From positions 28,541-92,540 of the forward strand of contig CAWKMC010000029.1 of NCBI GenBank assembly GCA_963850535.1: a stretch of DNA of 64,000 bases, given 5' to 3'. Source of the DNA: JAMXLO01 sp963850535. Its GTDB lineage: Bacteria; Pseudomonadota; Alphaproteobacteria; Acetobacterales; Acetobacteraceae. Under the pieces are notes generated by a model. The model ran no database searches. It had not been told where the DNA came from and worked only from the letters and a program-made list of their open reading frames with translations. Below are positions 43,589-52,551 of the stretch, piece after piece; within the stretch, counting starts at the first letter, position 1, and each line of letters begins with the position of its first letter. The position numbers were made by a program, and so were the translations under genes.

Positions 43589-45184
43589 CTATGCTGCCTG
43601 CGTGACGGGTCGGGCAATGGCAAGTGGCAGAAAGAGCTCCACGCTGGTTCCTTTCCCTGGTTCGCTCGTGATGCGCAGCGTCCCTCCCGACTGCTTCGCG
43701 AAACCGTATGCCATGGATAGCCCCATCCCTGTGCCGTTTGAACCCTTGGTAGTGAAGAAAGGTTCCAGCACCTTGGAAAGGTGTTCTGGGGCGATCCCCT
43801 CACCATTATCCATGACACAGATCGCCGCGAACCCCTCCGGCGCACCTTCTATTCCCCCGCCGGCGTCCTCCGGGTATCCTACCGAGGCCTCAAACCTCAA
43901 CTGACCGCCTGAAGGCATAGCATCGCGGGCATTGACCGCTAAGTTCAATAGCGCAAGCTGAAGGTGCGACGGATCCGCCCAGATACACCCTAGTCCTGGC
44001 TCAACGTTACATACAGCCTTAATGCGCGATCCCAGCGTGCGGGACACTATGGTGCAGAACTCGCTTAAGAAGCGACGGAGCTCTATCCGTTGAGGGGCCA
44101 ATTCCTGCTTACGCGCAAAGGACAGGAGCTGGTCCGTCAATTTGGTGCCTGCCTCGGTGAACTGCAACGCATCGACAATTGCCTGCATCATCTCTTCTGA
44201 GACGTGGGGATCACCCTGGACCAGATGAAGACAGCCCACGACGCCATGCAATACATTCCGGAAGTCGTGAGCAACACCGGCTGTAAGCTGGCCGACCGCC
44301 TCCAGGCGTTGCGCTTGCCTCAAACGTTCTTCCAGCTCCCGTTCCTTGGTGATGTCCTGTGTGGTTGTAATGCGGTACCGCAATTCACCATCACTTCCAC
44401 TTACACTAGTGTTATGGACTCGCGCATGGAAAACTGAGCCACTCTTGTTGCGGCAGTCCGTCTCGTAGCTGCTATGACCGGTGCAGTCGGAGTTGGCGAT
44501 TAGTCCGCGGACGCGCTGCCATTCTCTTGGATCATAGAATTCGAATAACGATTTTCCTAGCACATCTTCTCGAGGAACCTCATGAATTGCAGCATAAGCC
44601 GGGTTCGCCAAACCAATAGTATCATTGCCTGGGTCCGTCACACACACTCCCACGGCGATGTTTTGAAATATCTCCTGCCACTTGTGCAATTCCTCTGCAG
44701 CTTTCAGGCGCTCCTCGAGTGTGGCCAAGTGAGCCCGGTGATCTGCGATAGTGATGGCGGCTGCCTGGAGAGAAGCAATTAGCACAACGCAGACCACACC
44801 AACTGCAACAAAGGACAGAAGTGTTATCGGCTCACCCTGCACCAAGAAGGTGAACGTGTACGGCGGCACGAGGAAGTACCAAGCCGACAATGTTGACAGG
44901 AGGACAGCGAACAAGCCGGTGCAGCCTCCGCCCACGAACGTGGAACCTAAGACAGCCAGACAAAAAGTGAAAAACTGAGCTCCGTAGATGTATTTGTCGA
45001 GAGCAACTCGCATACCTGTGGCAATGACCACACAGCCGGTTGCAGCCAAATAAGCCTCTAATTCGTTCGCCCGCCGCCATGCCAGCCTGCCGCTAGGGCC
45101 AAGGTAAGGGATCAGCGTAAGCCAAGGATCTAACCAAACATTCCGTCTGAATGTGCAGTGAGCTCCGGGGGCTGCGAAATCCAC
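43589..45184 (-). CDS. PAS-domain sensor histidine kinase with DUF4118-like membrane region
   Basis: A 531-residue kinase. Residues 40-145 hold four closely spaced hydrophobic helices in the KdpD/DUF4118 style (FVGGGCTGLFAVLLSTLSAW, FLVPPYTFTFLV). A coiled stretch leads to a PAS domain at about 165-285 (FQNIAVGVCVTDPGNDTIGL, TQDITKERELEERL). The HisKA-like box has His306 in TAGVAHDFRNVLHG, and the ATPase domain has LALLNLAVNARDAMPSGG, MDNGEGIAPEHL and GTGMGLSMAYGFAKQSGG. It starts at a GTG. A CtrA-like response regulator is found 880 bp upstream on the same strand and is its plausible partner. IS remnants lie on both sides of this gene. Confidence 0.9.
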   Translation of the reverse strand: MDFAAPGAHCTFRRNVWLDPWLTLIPYLGPSGRLAWRRANELEAYLAATGCVVIATGMRVALDKYIYGAQFFTFCLAVLGSTFVGGGCTGLFAVLLSTLSAWYFLVPPYTFTFLVQGEPITLLSFVAVGVVCVVLIASLQAAAITIADHRAHLATLEERLKAAEELHKWQEIFQNIAVGVCVTDPGNDTIGLANPAYAAIHEVPREDVLGKSLFEFYDPREWQRVRGLIANSDCTGHSSYETDCRNKSGSVFHARVHNTSVSGSDGELRYRITTTQDITKERELEERLRQAQRLEAVGQLTAGVAHDFRNVLHGVVGCLHLVQGDPHVSEEMMQAIVDALQFTEAGTKLTDQLLSFARKQELAPQRIELRRFLSEFCTIVSRTLGSRIKAVCNVEPGLGCIWADPSHLQLALLNLAVNARDAMPSGGQLRFEASVGYPEDAGGGIEGAPEGFAAICVMDNGEGIAPEHLSKVLEPFFTTKGSNGTGMGLSMAYGFAKQSGGTLRITSEPGKGTSVELFLPLAIARPVTQAA

Positions 45185-45830
45185 GATTTGATCCTATGCT
45201 TTACTCATCGAGACGAACGGCACCATACAGGACATCCGGCCGCAAAAAGTTAAGAACCCACCGAACAAACCCTGCTCGACATGACCTCGGGTCGATCCAA
45301 TGAACCGCTTCGGATTTGCCCGAAGCGCAACAGCTCGAGAGGATGGAGTTATGCCCAAGAGGGCAGCAAGTCGATTTGTCCCTAAAGTCCGGGGATCGGA
45401 GTGCGACCCATGATTTCGTTCGGTGACGTTCGTCGCGCCCTGTACTGGGCCGAGCCGATCTGCAGGGTCTGCCGATTGCCCTCGTCGACCTGTCCCGCCC
45501 GTATGGCGCAGCTAGCCAATCCGGCAAACGCTTCAGCGAGGAGCCAGGCCCCGCGCGGGTCTATGCACCGAGGCGCAACGTAGCGCTGTTCGTTCAAAGC
45601 CGTGACGCATTAACCCGCGACACGACGACCTGCTTGATACCGGGTGGATGTTTTGGACATAGAGGGCGGACATGCGGGCGAGGTAAAACCTTCGTCTCTG
45701 CAGCAATTATGATCAGCCAACGTCCGGCGGAGCTGGTTGATCGGCCGGGCCAAGCCACTTGGAAAGGATGCAGTGGGCCCTGGTAGGCTGAGACTGATAT
45801 ACTGAGCGAGGTCCGCGGCACGCACCAGGT
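45185..45830. other. Region without a convincing gene
   Basis: About 650 bp between the PAS kinase gene and an IS remnant. Only short open frames occur on either strand (at most 108 codons), none with recognisable motifs, a good ribosome binding site or clear coding character. Together with the flanking transposase fragments it is best read as decayed DNA. Confidence 0.6.
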
Positions 45831-46105
45831 CACCGCTTGGCGCGGAGAGGCGCGTGATTCAGCGGCGTTCGTGGCTGGACTGCGCGAGATGAACGTTACG
45901 CCACGGTCCGCAGAACATTAGCGGGTTTGCGGTTCGAACAACAATGCGCCGCGCCATCCCGAATACAACGTCGATCGCGGGAATGGCACGACCAAGCGTC
46001 GTGGGTCGCCGCACGTCTGCTCGACAGGATATTCCAGCTGAAGGCCGCACGCAGCCTACAACCTCATCGGCTGCTCAAGCTGCTGGCCACAGAAGGAGTG
46101 CGTCC
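45831..46105 (+). mobile_element. IS5/IS1182-type DDE transposase remnant
   Basis: In scattered frames this stretch reads RDSAAFVAGLREMNVTP, then ISGFAVRTT or APRHPEYNVDRG, and finally AAYNLI and RLLKLLATEGVRP. These line up in the right order with the C-terminal part of IS5-like transposases (D.A.FVA.LR..NVTPHVAQN...RTTRHPGY......AAYNL.RL.KLLA). Frames are broken several times and stops are present, so it is dead. Its 3' end overlaps, on the opposite strand, the last codons of the response regulator gene ending at 46064. Confidence 0.6.
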
Positions 46106-46840
46106 ACCATTCCGATCGAAGCCCGGCTCCAGCCGGTGCATACTCGCTACAGGCAGTGCCGGGTATGCCATTTGCGAGGAAACCATGTAGCCTTGTCCCC
46201 ATACCGTTTCGATGAAACCAGAGACACCAGCTTCATTGAGCTTCCTTCGGAGTCTGCAGACTAATACATCGATGGTCTGCGCGTCAGGTTCGTCAATTCC
46301 GCCATATATGTGCCTCATGAGGCTCTCTTTGGTGAGCGGCATACCCTTCCCAAGGGCGAGAGCCTCTAGAACTGTGAACTCCGTTGGGGTCACGTGAATA
46401 GGCTTGCCGTCGACGGACACCTCTCGGTTCCCCTGATGCAGCGTGACTGGTCCCACGCAGAGGGGCGAATTCCAAATAATCCGTTTGCGCCGGACAACTG
46501 CCTCGATACGCGCGATCAGTTCACTCGGCTCGAACGGCTTCGTGAGGTAGTCATCCGCACCGAGCTTCAGCCCGGTGACTTTGTCAGGCGCTCGTGTGAT
46601 ACCGGAAAGGATCAGCACGGGGGTGTCGTGTCCGGCGATCCGCATCTTTTTGACGACCTCGAACCCATCAATGCCTGGAAGCATTAAATCCAGTATGACG
46701 ATGTCATACCGGGAGTGATCAATCAGAGTGAGAACCGCTTCCCCCGTCTCGGCGTGATCAACACTGTAGCCGTGTGAGCAAAGAATCTGCTTAGCGAGTT
46801 TCGCCAATGCAGGATCGTCTTCTACAACCAAAACTCTCAT
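46064..46840 (-). CDS. CtrA-like response regulator (OmpR family)
   Basis: A 258-residue regulator. The receiver has Asp51 in DIVILDLMLPGIDGF, Thr/Ser in PVLILSGITRAPDKVTGLKL and Lys in DDYLTKPFEPSEL. The DNA-binding domain contains HIYGGIDEPDAQTIDVLVCR with LRRKLNEAG and IETVWGQGYMV. The YGG-DEP-IDV-C-LR/KKL pattern is that of CtrA, the alphaproteobacterial cell-cycle regulator, but the rest diverges, so it is called a paralogue. The protein runs 40 residues beyond the GYMV end. The last 13 or so codons are antisense to a transposase remnant, so the tail is probably foreign. The PAS kinase downstream may be its partner. Confidence 0.88.
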   Translation of the reverse strand: MRVLVVEDDPALAKLAKQILCSHGYSVDHAETGEAVLTLIDHSRYDIVILDLMLPGIDGFEVVKKMRIAGHDTPVLILSGITRAPDKVTGLKLGADDYLTKPFEPSELIARIEAVVRRKRIIWNSPLCVGPVTLHQGNREVSVDGKPIHVTPTEFTVLEALALGKGMPLTKESLMRHIYGGIDEPDAQTIDVLVCRLRRKLNEAGVSGFIETVWGQGYMVSSQMAYPALPVASMHRLEPGFDRNGGRTPSVASSLSSR

Positions 46841-47018
46841 AGTCGCTCCTCCGCCACTTTGTAGGCCAGCACAAACAGCGGCGCACCATGGCGTCAGAGT
46901 CTTACGTACGAGTAAACCTGGAAGAGATCCGCGCGTTGCCGCTTAGTGGCGAGTCTGTTAACTTCCGTCCATCCGGCGAGTGACTCCGACGCAAACCGGA
47001 GTATGGCCGCCTTGACGT

Positions 47019-48026
47019 CTAAAAATCGAGTGCCGCGCTGACCAGCCAGCCGGTGACACCGGGTCCGACGATCGCCGAGGCGCGTACAGTCCCACCCTGC
47101 ACACCGCGGATAACGTTCGGAGCTATCAGCTGCAACCCGCCGCCGATCTCGGCGAAGGCGTTGAAGCCCAAGATCGCGCGGTCGGTGCTGGGCAGCCACG
47201 TACCCTTTGCATAGCCAAGCCAGCGAATGGCATTTGAAGCGATGTGCCAATCCGTTGGTCCAGAGAAGACAACGGAGGCATTCGCGACGCCGAAGCTGCT
47301 ATTCTGCTTCAACGCATTGCTCGAAGCACTCGTCACCAGGGCGGCGAGCTCGTTGTAGCGGACCTGTGCCTTTAACGTCAGATCGCCGGGAAACTGCGTC
47401 TCGTAGACAAGCTCAACGGCACCTCCCACCAGAGCAGAATCCAGGGACGCGTTACTCAAAACGCCGCCTACGAGCGAGCGGAACAGCGCGGAGTTGGGGC
47501 CGAAGAAATTGGCGTCGCCTCCGACGTGCGAATAGCCGGCGAGCACGATCGGCCGCAACCGGAAGCCGTTGCCAAGCGGTATGTCGAACCCGCCGCCCGC
47601 AAGGGCGGACCAAGCGTCGAACGACAGCTTCACGTTGCTTGGGGAGTTGGGACTGGGCGTCAGGGGGAAGGTCTGGTTTCCCGTCAGATAGTCCAGAGTA
47701 AGCTCGGCATACGGGGCGACACCGTCAAGGTAACCGCCGTCGAAAGGCTCGAATGTGTGCGTGACGGGCAATTGGAAGTTGTTCAGGTCGAAGTCGCTGT
47801 AGAATTTTGCGGCGGCGACCCCCGGCGTGCCGCCGAAGATTGAAAAGGTCTGGAAAGCGCGTCCCAACCCCTCGCTGCTCGCAATTCCTTCCGGGCCAAG
47901 CGTCACGGTCTGAGCCTGGACGGACGATGCGATGAAAAGGAATGCACAGCCTATAAGGGTCAGCCGCCGGCCGTTCTGCAGACCGGCTATGGCGAGACGC
48001 TTCCTGCCGCGATCCGTACCGGTCAC
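47019..48026 (-). CDS. Predicted outer-membrane beta-barrel protein
   Basis: A 335-residue exported protein. A long basic leader precedes a hydrophobic signal (LIGCAFLFIASSVQAQ). The mature part alternates polar and non-polar residues in strand-like fashion (VKLSFDAWSALAGGGFDIPL, LRPIVLAGYSHVGGDANFF, TLKAQVRYNELAAL) and ends in a C-terminal Phe (WLVSAALDF), as outer-membrane barrels recognised by BamA do. No known porin family is recognised. GTG start at 48026 overlaps the stop of the preceding serine hydrolase gene by 4 bp (GTGA), so synthesis of the two is coupled. Function unknown. Confidence 0.68.
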   Translation of the reverse strand: MTGTDRGRKRLAIAGLQNGRRLTLIGCAFLFIASSVQAQTVTLGPEGIASSEGLGRAFQTFSIFGGTPGVAAAKFYSDFDLNNFQLPVTHTFEPFDGGYLDGVAPYAELTLDYLTGNQTFPLTPSPNSPSNVKLSFDAWSALAGGGFDIPLGNGFRLRPIVLAGYSHVGGDANFFGPNSALFRSLVGGVLSNASLDSALVGGAVELVYETQFPGDLTLKAQVRYNELAALVTSASSNALKQNSSFGVANASVVFSGPTDWHIASNAIRWLGYAKGTWLPSTDRAILGFNAFAEIGGGLQLIAPNVIRGVQGGTVRASAIVGPGVTGWLVSAALDF

Positions 48027-49063
48027 TGCAGAGCCTGCTTGATGGCCGCCAGGATGCCCTGGATCGCCGCGAAGAACTCCATCTCGACTGGGGGAAAATC
48101 TCCAGCCGACTGATTTTCCCAGTTCACAACGAAGCAGAACGTGACCGGCGTCTGCTTTTCACCCTGGCCGACGATCATCTGCCCAGCGAAGCTCTTGGCA
48201 TTGAGTGGGAACCCAAGGAACGTGGGGAACTCCCCACCCTTTGCGTAGGCAGGCGTGTCCGGAGGCACTGCCAGCGGGATCTGCACGGACCTGGCCTGGA
48301 TGCGCTTGAACTCTCTCAGCGTCTCCGGCTTGGCGAACACGGCGCCCTGGAGCGCCTGTTCGTACCAGGAGACAAAGTCGCGCGCGTTGCCGGCCAGCGT
48401 TATCACGTCATTGAGGGGCGGACGCAGGGCGCCGGGTAGGCTTTTGCTCCCTGCCAGGATGTCCGCGATGCCCGACCAACCCAGGTCCACGCCAGCCGGT
48501 GCGCCAAGCTGATAGGAGAAGAAGCGGCGCGTGGAGTCTGGGATGCGAATGGAGGCGAGGCCAAGCTCGGCAATAAGCGCGCGCACCCGGTCGGCTCCAA
48601 CTTTTCCGGTCGCCAGATCGGTCGCGGTGTTGTCGCTGTAGGCGATCATCGCGTCCAATACCGAGCGCGCCTGCGTCGTGCCGTCGAGCTCGAGGAATAG
48701 CGGGCTGCTGAACATGCGCACGCCGTCGTCGATGGCCACCTGCTCATCCTCGGACAGCCGGCCCGCCTCGACGTCGCGCAGATACTGTCCGAGCACAAAT
48801 GTCTTGTAGGCGCTGGCGGTGAACAGGAAGCGCCCAGGGTGGTGCGAGAGTTGGCCAAGCGCGCCGCCCGGGCCGGCGTGGACCAGGTAGCTCTTGGTCC
48901 CTGGCAGGGCGAGATAGCGCCGCAGCGCCGCGCCGAGATCGCCGCTGATGCCACTGCGCAGCATATCGCTGCTGCCTGCATCGGCGCCGCCCTGCCCCCA
49001 GGCGATCCTGGTCGAGGCCGCAGAAGTCGAAACCGCAAGCGAAGCAAATATCCGCCGCTTCAT
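48023..49063 (-). CDS. Exported serine hydrolase, class A beta-lactamase-like
   Basis: A 346-residue protein with a signal peptide (MKRRIFASLAVSTSAASTRI, cleavage after AWG or GQG). The penicillin-binding/beta-lactamase motifs appear in order: SAYK with Ser84 and Lys87, SDN at 143-145 in MIAYSDNTATD, and KGG in YAKGGEFPTFLG. The Glu of the class A omega loop is not obvious, so hydrolysis of beta-lactams is not implied. The class A-like fold also occurs in esterases and peptidases. The ATG at 49063 is chosen because it opens the signal peptide; an upstream frame to 49162 lacks one. Coupled to a beta-barrel gene downstream. Confidence 0.8.
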   Translation of the reverse strand: MKRRIFASLAVSTSAASTRIAWGQGGADAGSSDMLRSGISGDLGAALRRYLALPGTKSYLVHAGPGGALGQLSHHPGRFLFTASAYKTFVLGQYLRDVEAGRLSEDEQVAIDDGVRMFSSPLFLELDGTTQARSVLDAMIAYSDNTATDLATGKVGADRVRALIAELGLASIRIPDSTRRFFSYQLGAPAGVDLGWSGIADILAGSKSLPGALRPPLNDVITLAGNARDFVSWYEQALQGAVFAKPETLREFKRIQARSVQIPLAVPPDTPAYAKGGEFPTFLGFPLNAKSFAGQMIVGQGEKQTPVTFCFVVNWENQSAGDFPPVEMEFFAAIQGILAAIKQALQ

Positions 49064-49354
49064 TGTCCCCCCTCCCTGCCGGCGCGCCGCGTTCAACGTC
49101 CGGCGCCTGTATCTCCTCCTGTATTTAAACGAGATAGCGAACGCAACGTGCCGGTAGGCCACGGTCGTCCATGCTGATCGTGTCCGGAATCTCGGCCAAG
49201 TTGGGGCAGCGATACGTTCCTCGCCCTTTGTGCCGCCCCTAAGGCCTGGCCTTTCTGATGCGTTCCGTAGACGAGAGGATCGTCGCCAAATGGCGCGTCA
49301 GAACAAGAAATGCGCTCCTGGCGCGCGACTGCTGACGGGTCGCGCATCATGCAG

Positions 49355-49915
49355 TCAGATCGGCTTGCCCTCACTGCTCTGCCAAAGGTCACCAAGCAGG
49401 GCATTGCTGGGCAGACGTATATCGAGCACCTTTCGTGCTGTATCTACACCAGCGACGGGCAGCTCTTGTGGGTCCAGCAGTCCAATCTGCACCAGCACCG
49501 AGGCTTGGTCCCAATAGATGTGCTCGTGCGCCACTTTGCCGTCGCGGAACTGCACGATCGCGACCAGCGGGATTTCCACCACCCGCCCGGTTGGCGCAAT
49601 GCCCGGCAACATCCAGTCAATCATCGTCGTATGCGTGAAGCGGACGACCATTTCATCGACCACGCGATCGGCGCCAACCGTGCGACTGACCGGCGTCATA
49701 GTCATGTCGGGAGGGTTCGTGCCGATGAAGTGGTATTTGTAGAAGCGCTTCAGCTGATCATGGCCAACGCCCCCCGCCATCGTGGGGACATGATTGACGT
49801 AGGGCGTCGCCACCATTGTCGCCATCGTCGCATCGACATCGCGCGTCTCGAACTCGTGGCGGCAATGTTCTTCCCACAGCGCTTCTAGATCATGCTCGGG
49901 CATCGCAGCGCTCAT
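49355..49915 (-). CDS. SnoaL/NTF2-like family protein
   Basis: A 186-residue protein of the NTF2-like (SnoaL) cone fold. It begins with EALWEEHCRHEFETRDVDAT and MATMVATPYVNHVPTMAGGV, and has the strand-rich core MTPVSRTVGADRVVDEMVVR, PLVAIVQFRDGKVAHEHIYW and DQASVLVQIGLL. Family members include cyclases, isomerases and lyases acting on small cyclic molecules; the activity here is unknown. The ATG overlaps the end of the flavin-dependent oxidoreductase gene by 4 bp, so both proteins probably act in one pathway. Confidence 0.8.
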   Translation of the reverse strand: MSAAMPEHDLEALWEEHCRHEFETRDVDATMATMVATPYVNHVPTMAGGVGHDQLKRFYKYHFIGTNPPDMTMTPVSRTVGADRVVDEMVVRFTHTTMIDWMLPGIAPTGRVVEIPLVAIVQFRDGKVAHEHIYWDQASVLVQIGLLDPQELPVAGVDTARKVLDIRLPSNALLGDLWQSSEGKPI

Positions 49916-51003
49916 GCACGCTTCGGCGTCAGATGCGCCACGCGTGGCCCAACCTCTTCGGCCAGCAGCCGCAGCGAATTGTGCCAGGCTTCTGATTGAT
50001 CGGCGTAATCGAAACCGAACACCAGAAGACCCCCGAAACCACCGGCCTCGTGATAAATTCGTTCCAGCTTCTCCGCCACCGTCGCCGGTGATCCAACCAG
50101 CCAGTTGTGCTCGGCGCAGTACTCCGGCGTCACGTCAGAGTCCGCTACATTCGGATCATGCTTAAGGAACTCGAGGAAGCCGAAGTTGCCGAGCAGCGGC
50201 AGGAAGTATTCGCGCATCATGCGCCCCATCATGCCGCCAGCCGACAGCCGCCACGCCTCCGCGTCGGTTTCGGCCACGAATACCTCGCGCACCAGGCGCC
50301 AGTCGCTGCGGTGCGGCGTGCGGCCGGCGCGCGCAGCACCGATCTCCACCGCCTCCCAGTGGCTGGCGACATAGGCAGGATTGAGGTTCAGACTGAGCGG
50401 CAGAAAGCCCTTCTCGCCGGCGAGCTTCAGCGTGTCGGACTGCTTCGAAAACCCCGCCACACCGATCGGCGGATGTGGCTTCTGCAGCGGATAGATGTGC
50501 GGCTTGAGGAAGCCGAACATCGGCTCGGGCTTCGCCGCCTTCCAGAATTTTCCCTCGTACTTGAAGTGAGGCTCGTCGCTCCACAGGCGCAGGATGATGT
50601 CGAGCGCCTCGCGCGTCATTTCGCGGTTGACGCCCGAGGTGCCGTCCACTTCGAACATCGCCCAGTCACTCGGCAGCCCAGACGCTGCCACACCAAAATT
50701 CAGCCGCCCCTCGGACAGATGATCCAGCATGGCGACGCGCGCGGCGAGTTCGGCAGGATGATGATACGGCAGCAGGAAGCCGCCAGGCCCGATGCGCAGA
50801 CGCTTGGTCTGCATCAGCGCCTGCGCGATCAGCAGGTCGGGTGACGGGTGGGGCTCCCAGGGTGCGGTGTAGTGCTCGCCAATCCACGCCTCGGCGTATC
50901 CGAGTTCGTCCAGCCAGCGCAGCGTCTGGAGGTCCCAGTCATGGCCTGCCTTCAGTCCTCTCTCCGGCGGATGCGAGGGCATGGCGAAATAGCCGAACTC
51001 CAT
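49912..51003 (-). CDS. LLM class flavin-dependent oxidoreductase
   Basis: A 363-residue luciferase-like monooxygenase. Features are WLDELGYAEAWIGEHYTAPW near residue 35, LRIGPGGFLLPYHHPAELAA, LDHLSEGRLNFGVAASGLPS and a C-terminal GGFGGLLVFGFDYADQSEAW. A strong AAAGGAGG ribosome binding site precedes the ATG at 51003. It lies 60 bp downstream of the remnant of a CoA-transferase gene and overlaps the NTF2-like gene. Originally the three (CoA transferase, monooxygenase, NTF2-like) would have formed a catabolic operon for an unknown, possibly terpenoid or cyclic, acid. It is distinct from the monooxygenase at 20855-22045. Confidence 0.9.
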   Translation of the reverse strand: MEFGYFAMPSHPPERGLKAGHDWDLQTLRWLDELGYAEAWIGEHYTAPWEPHPSPDLLIAQALMQTKRLRIGPGGFLLPYHHPAELAARVAMLDHLSEGRLNFGVAASGLPSDWAMFEVDGTSGVNREMTREALDIILRLWSDEPHFKYEGKFWKAAKPEPMFGFLKPHIYPLQKPHPPIGVAGFSKQSDTLKLAGEKGFLPLSLNLNPAYVASHWEAVEIGAARAGRTPHRSDWRLVREVFVAETDAEAWRLSAGGMMGRMMREYFLPLLGNFGFLEFLKHDPNVADSDVTPEYCAEHNWLVGSPATVAEKLERIYHEAGGFGGLLVFGFDYADQSEAWHNSLRLLAEEVGPRVAHLTPKRA

Positions 51004-51063
51004 GGCGTTGCCTCCTTTGCTGCCAGGCTAAGCTACACGTCCGCGTTGCCATCGCCAAACGGA

Positions 51064-51590
51064 TCAAACCACCCCACGCTCGCGCAACTGATCGATCTCG
51101 CCAGCCGACAATCCAAGCTCCTCCAGCACCTCGACTGTATGCGCACCAAGTGCCGGCGCTGGCAGGCGCACCGGCAATGGCTCACCATCGACATGCAACG
51201 CTGACCCGAGCATCGAGACGTTGCCATGACCTGGGTGTGCCATCGTCACCACTGCCTGCTGATCAACCACCGCGGATCGGCAAACACTTCATCCAGGTGC
51301 ATCACTCGGGAACAAGGGACGCCTGCTTCATTCAGCACGCGTATCCAGTGTTCACTTGTCTCGCATATCGTGCGAGCCTCGATCTCCGCGTTGATCGCGG
51401 CTCGGTTCTCGGCACGCAATGTGTTGCTGGCGAACTCCGGACGCTGACGCAGCTCCTCGGCCTCGAGCGCCCGCAACAGCCGCTGGTACAGCAACTCGCC
51501 CGCTGGCGCGATGGCGACCTCGCCGTCGGTGGTGCGAAAGAGCCTCATGTGCGGGACGCGTAAAGGGGATCATTCGACATCTCGCTTCTA
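51064..51590 (-). pseudogene. CaiB/BaiF (class III) CoA-transferase, 3' fragment
   Basis: C-terminal part of a formyl-CoA-transferase-like enzyme. It reads MRLFRTTDGEVAIAPAGELL, LRAENRAAINAEIEARTICE and NEAGVPCSRVMHLDEVFADP. After one slip near 51262 (a missing G in a GG run) it continues VDQQAVVTMAHPGHGNVSML and PAPALGAHTVEVLEELGLSA, ending at the TGA at 51064. The upstream part of the same gene is at 53505-53947; roughly 80-90 residues in the middle are missing and a foreign block of about 1.9 kb separates the halves. Confidence 0.85.
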
Positions 51591-51787
51591 CTCACGATCC
51601 TGATGGGTTGAGCATAACCTAGAAAAGTCCAATGTACCGAAGTTCTCGCGATGTTAACGCTCTATTTACTGTTTATAACGACTGTTTTGCGGCCAGCACT
51701 CAGTCACCACTAAGCTAGGTAGCAATTAACATCCCTGTGCTATATCGTAATGGTCCTGTGACCGACACTGCCGAATGGGGACGAGAC

Positions 51788-52534
51788 ATGCGACCCAAGG
51801 CTATGGCTTCACTGTTGGTTCTTAGCTGCCTTCTGGTTGGCTGTAACCAGCCAGCCGTCTCACTGAAGCCACCAGCATTCCAGAGTAGCGAGAATACAGC
51901 CCGCGACTGGAATGACGTCGCGCACAAGATCACTTCGCAAATGGCGTGGATTGGACTTGTGCCAGCCTATCCGACTGAACAACCTCCGAGCGAGGCCGCG
52001 CCACAGGCAAGACCTGTCTTCATTCACGCACAGGCAATCAATTCAGCTTTCATTCATCAGGTGTCTGATGAATTAGCGGCTGACATCATGCGAAGGGGAG
52101 GCATAGTAGCTCGCTCTCCCGATGGTGCAACCGTTGTCAATCTGGACGTCAATTTCATCCAGTGGGGGCCGCGCGATAAGCCGCCCGGTCTTGCCGGCAC
52201 GACAGTTGGCATTCTCTCGATACCGGGGATAATCATTGGCGCGTCCGCACCGTTGTCAACATGGGCTGCGGCGCGTGCCGCAGCATACACGGCATTGGGG
52301 GTCGGTGCATTCCTTGATGGTGTGATTGCACTAACTCCCACGATGAACGCCGAAGCGATCTGGCAGGCTACTATTGTCACTAATGACCGGATCGTAATGA
52401 AGCTTCAGGAGCCCGTGTATATCCGGTCGCCTGACATTCCGCTCTATGCAAAGGACACGACGGTTAGTCCGGTATCTTCTTGGACGAACAACAGCGGGTC
52501 GCTTCGTCCTCGCACTATCCGGTACGACCCCTGA
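51788..52534 (+). CDS. Predicted lipoprotein of unknown function
   Basis: A 248-residue lipoprotein. The signal peptide ends in the lipobox LLVGC with Cys19 as lipid site (MASLLVLSCLLVGCNQPA). Central features are AINSAFIHQVSDELAADIMR with RRGGIVARSPDGATVVNLDV, a hydrophobic Gly/Ile segment (TTVGILSIPGIIIGASAPLS) followed by an Ala-rich stretch AAARAAAYTALGVGAFLDGV, and a Thr/Ile-rich C-terminus. The hydrophobic middle could insert in a membrane. ATG at 51788. The FlgO-like gene follows at 17 bp, so the two form an operon. No known family recognised; codon use is less GC-biased than in flanking genes. Confidence 0.72.
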   Translation: MRPKAMASLLVLSCLLVGCNQPAVSLKPPAFQSSENTARDWNDVAHKITSQMAWIGLVPAYPTEQPPSEAAPQARPVFIHAQAINSAFIHQVSDELAADIMRRGGIVARSPDGATVVNLDVNFIQWGPRDKPPGLAGTTVGILSIPGIIIGASAPLSTWAAARAAAYTALGVGAFLDGVIALTPTMNAEAIWQATIVTNDRIVMKLQEPVYIRSPDIPLYAKDTTVSPVSSWTNNSGSLRPRTIRYDP

Positions 52535-52551
52535 CCCGGCGAGGCGCAGCC

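Noticed and set aside
45382..45597. 71-codon - strand frame in the empty stretch upstream of the PAS kinase
   Set aside because: No start signal, no homology recognised, and surrounded by IS debris.
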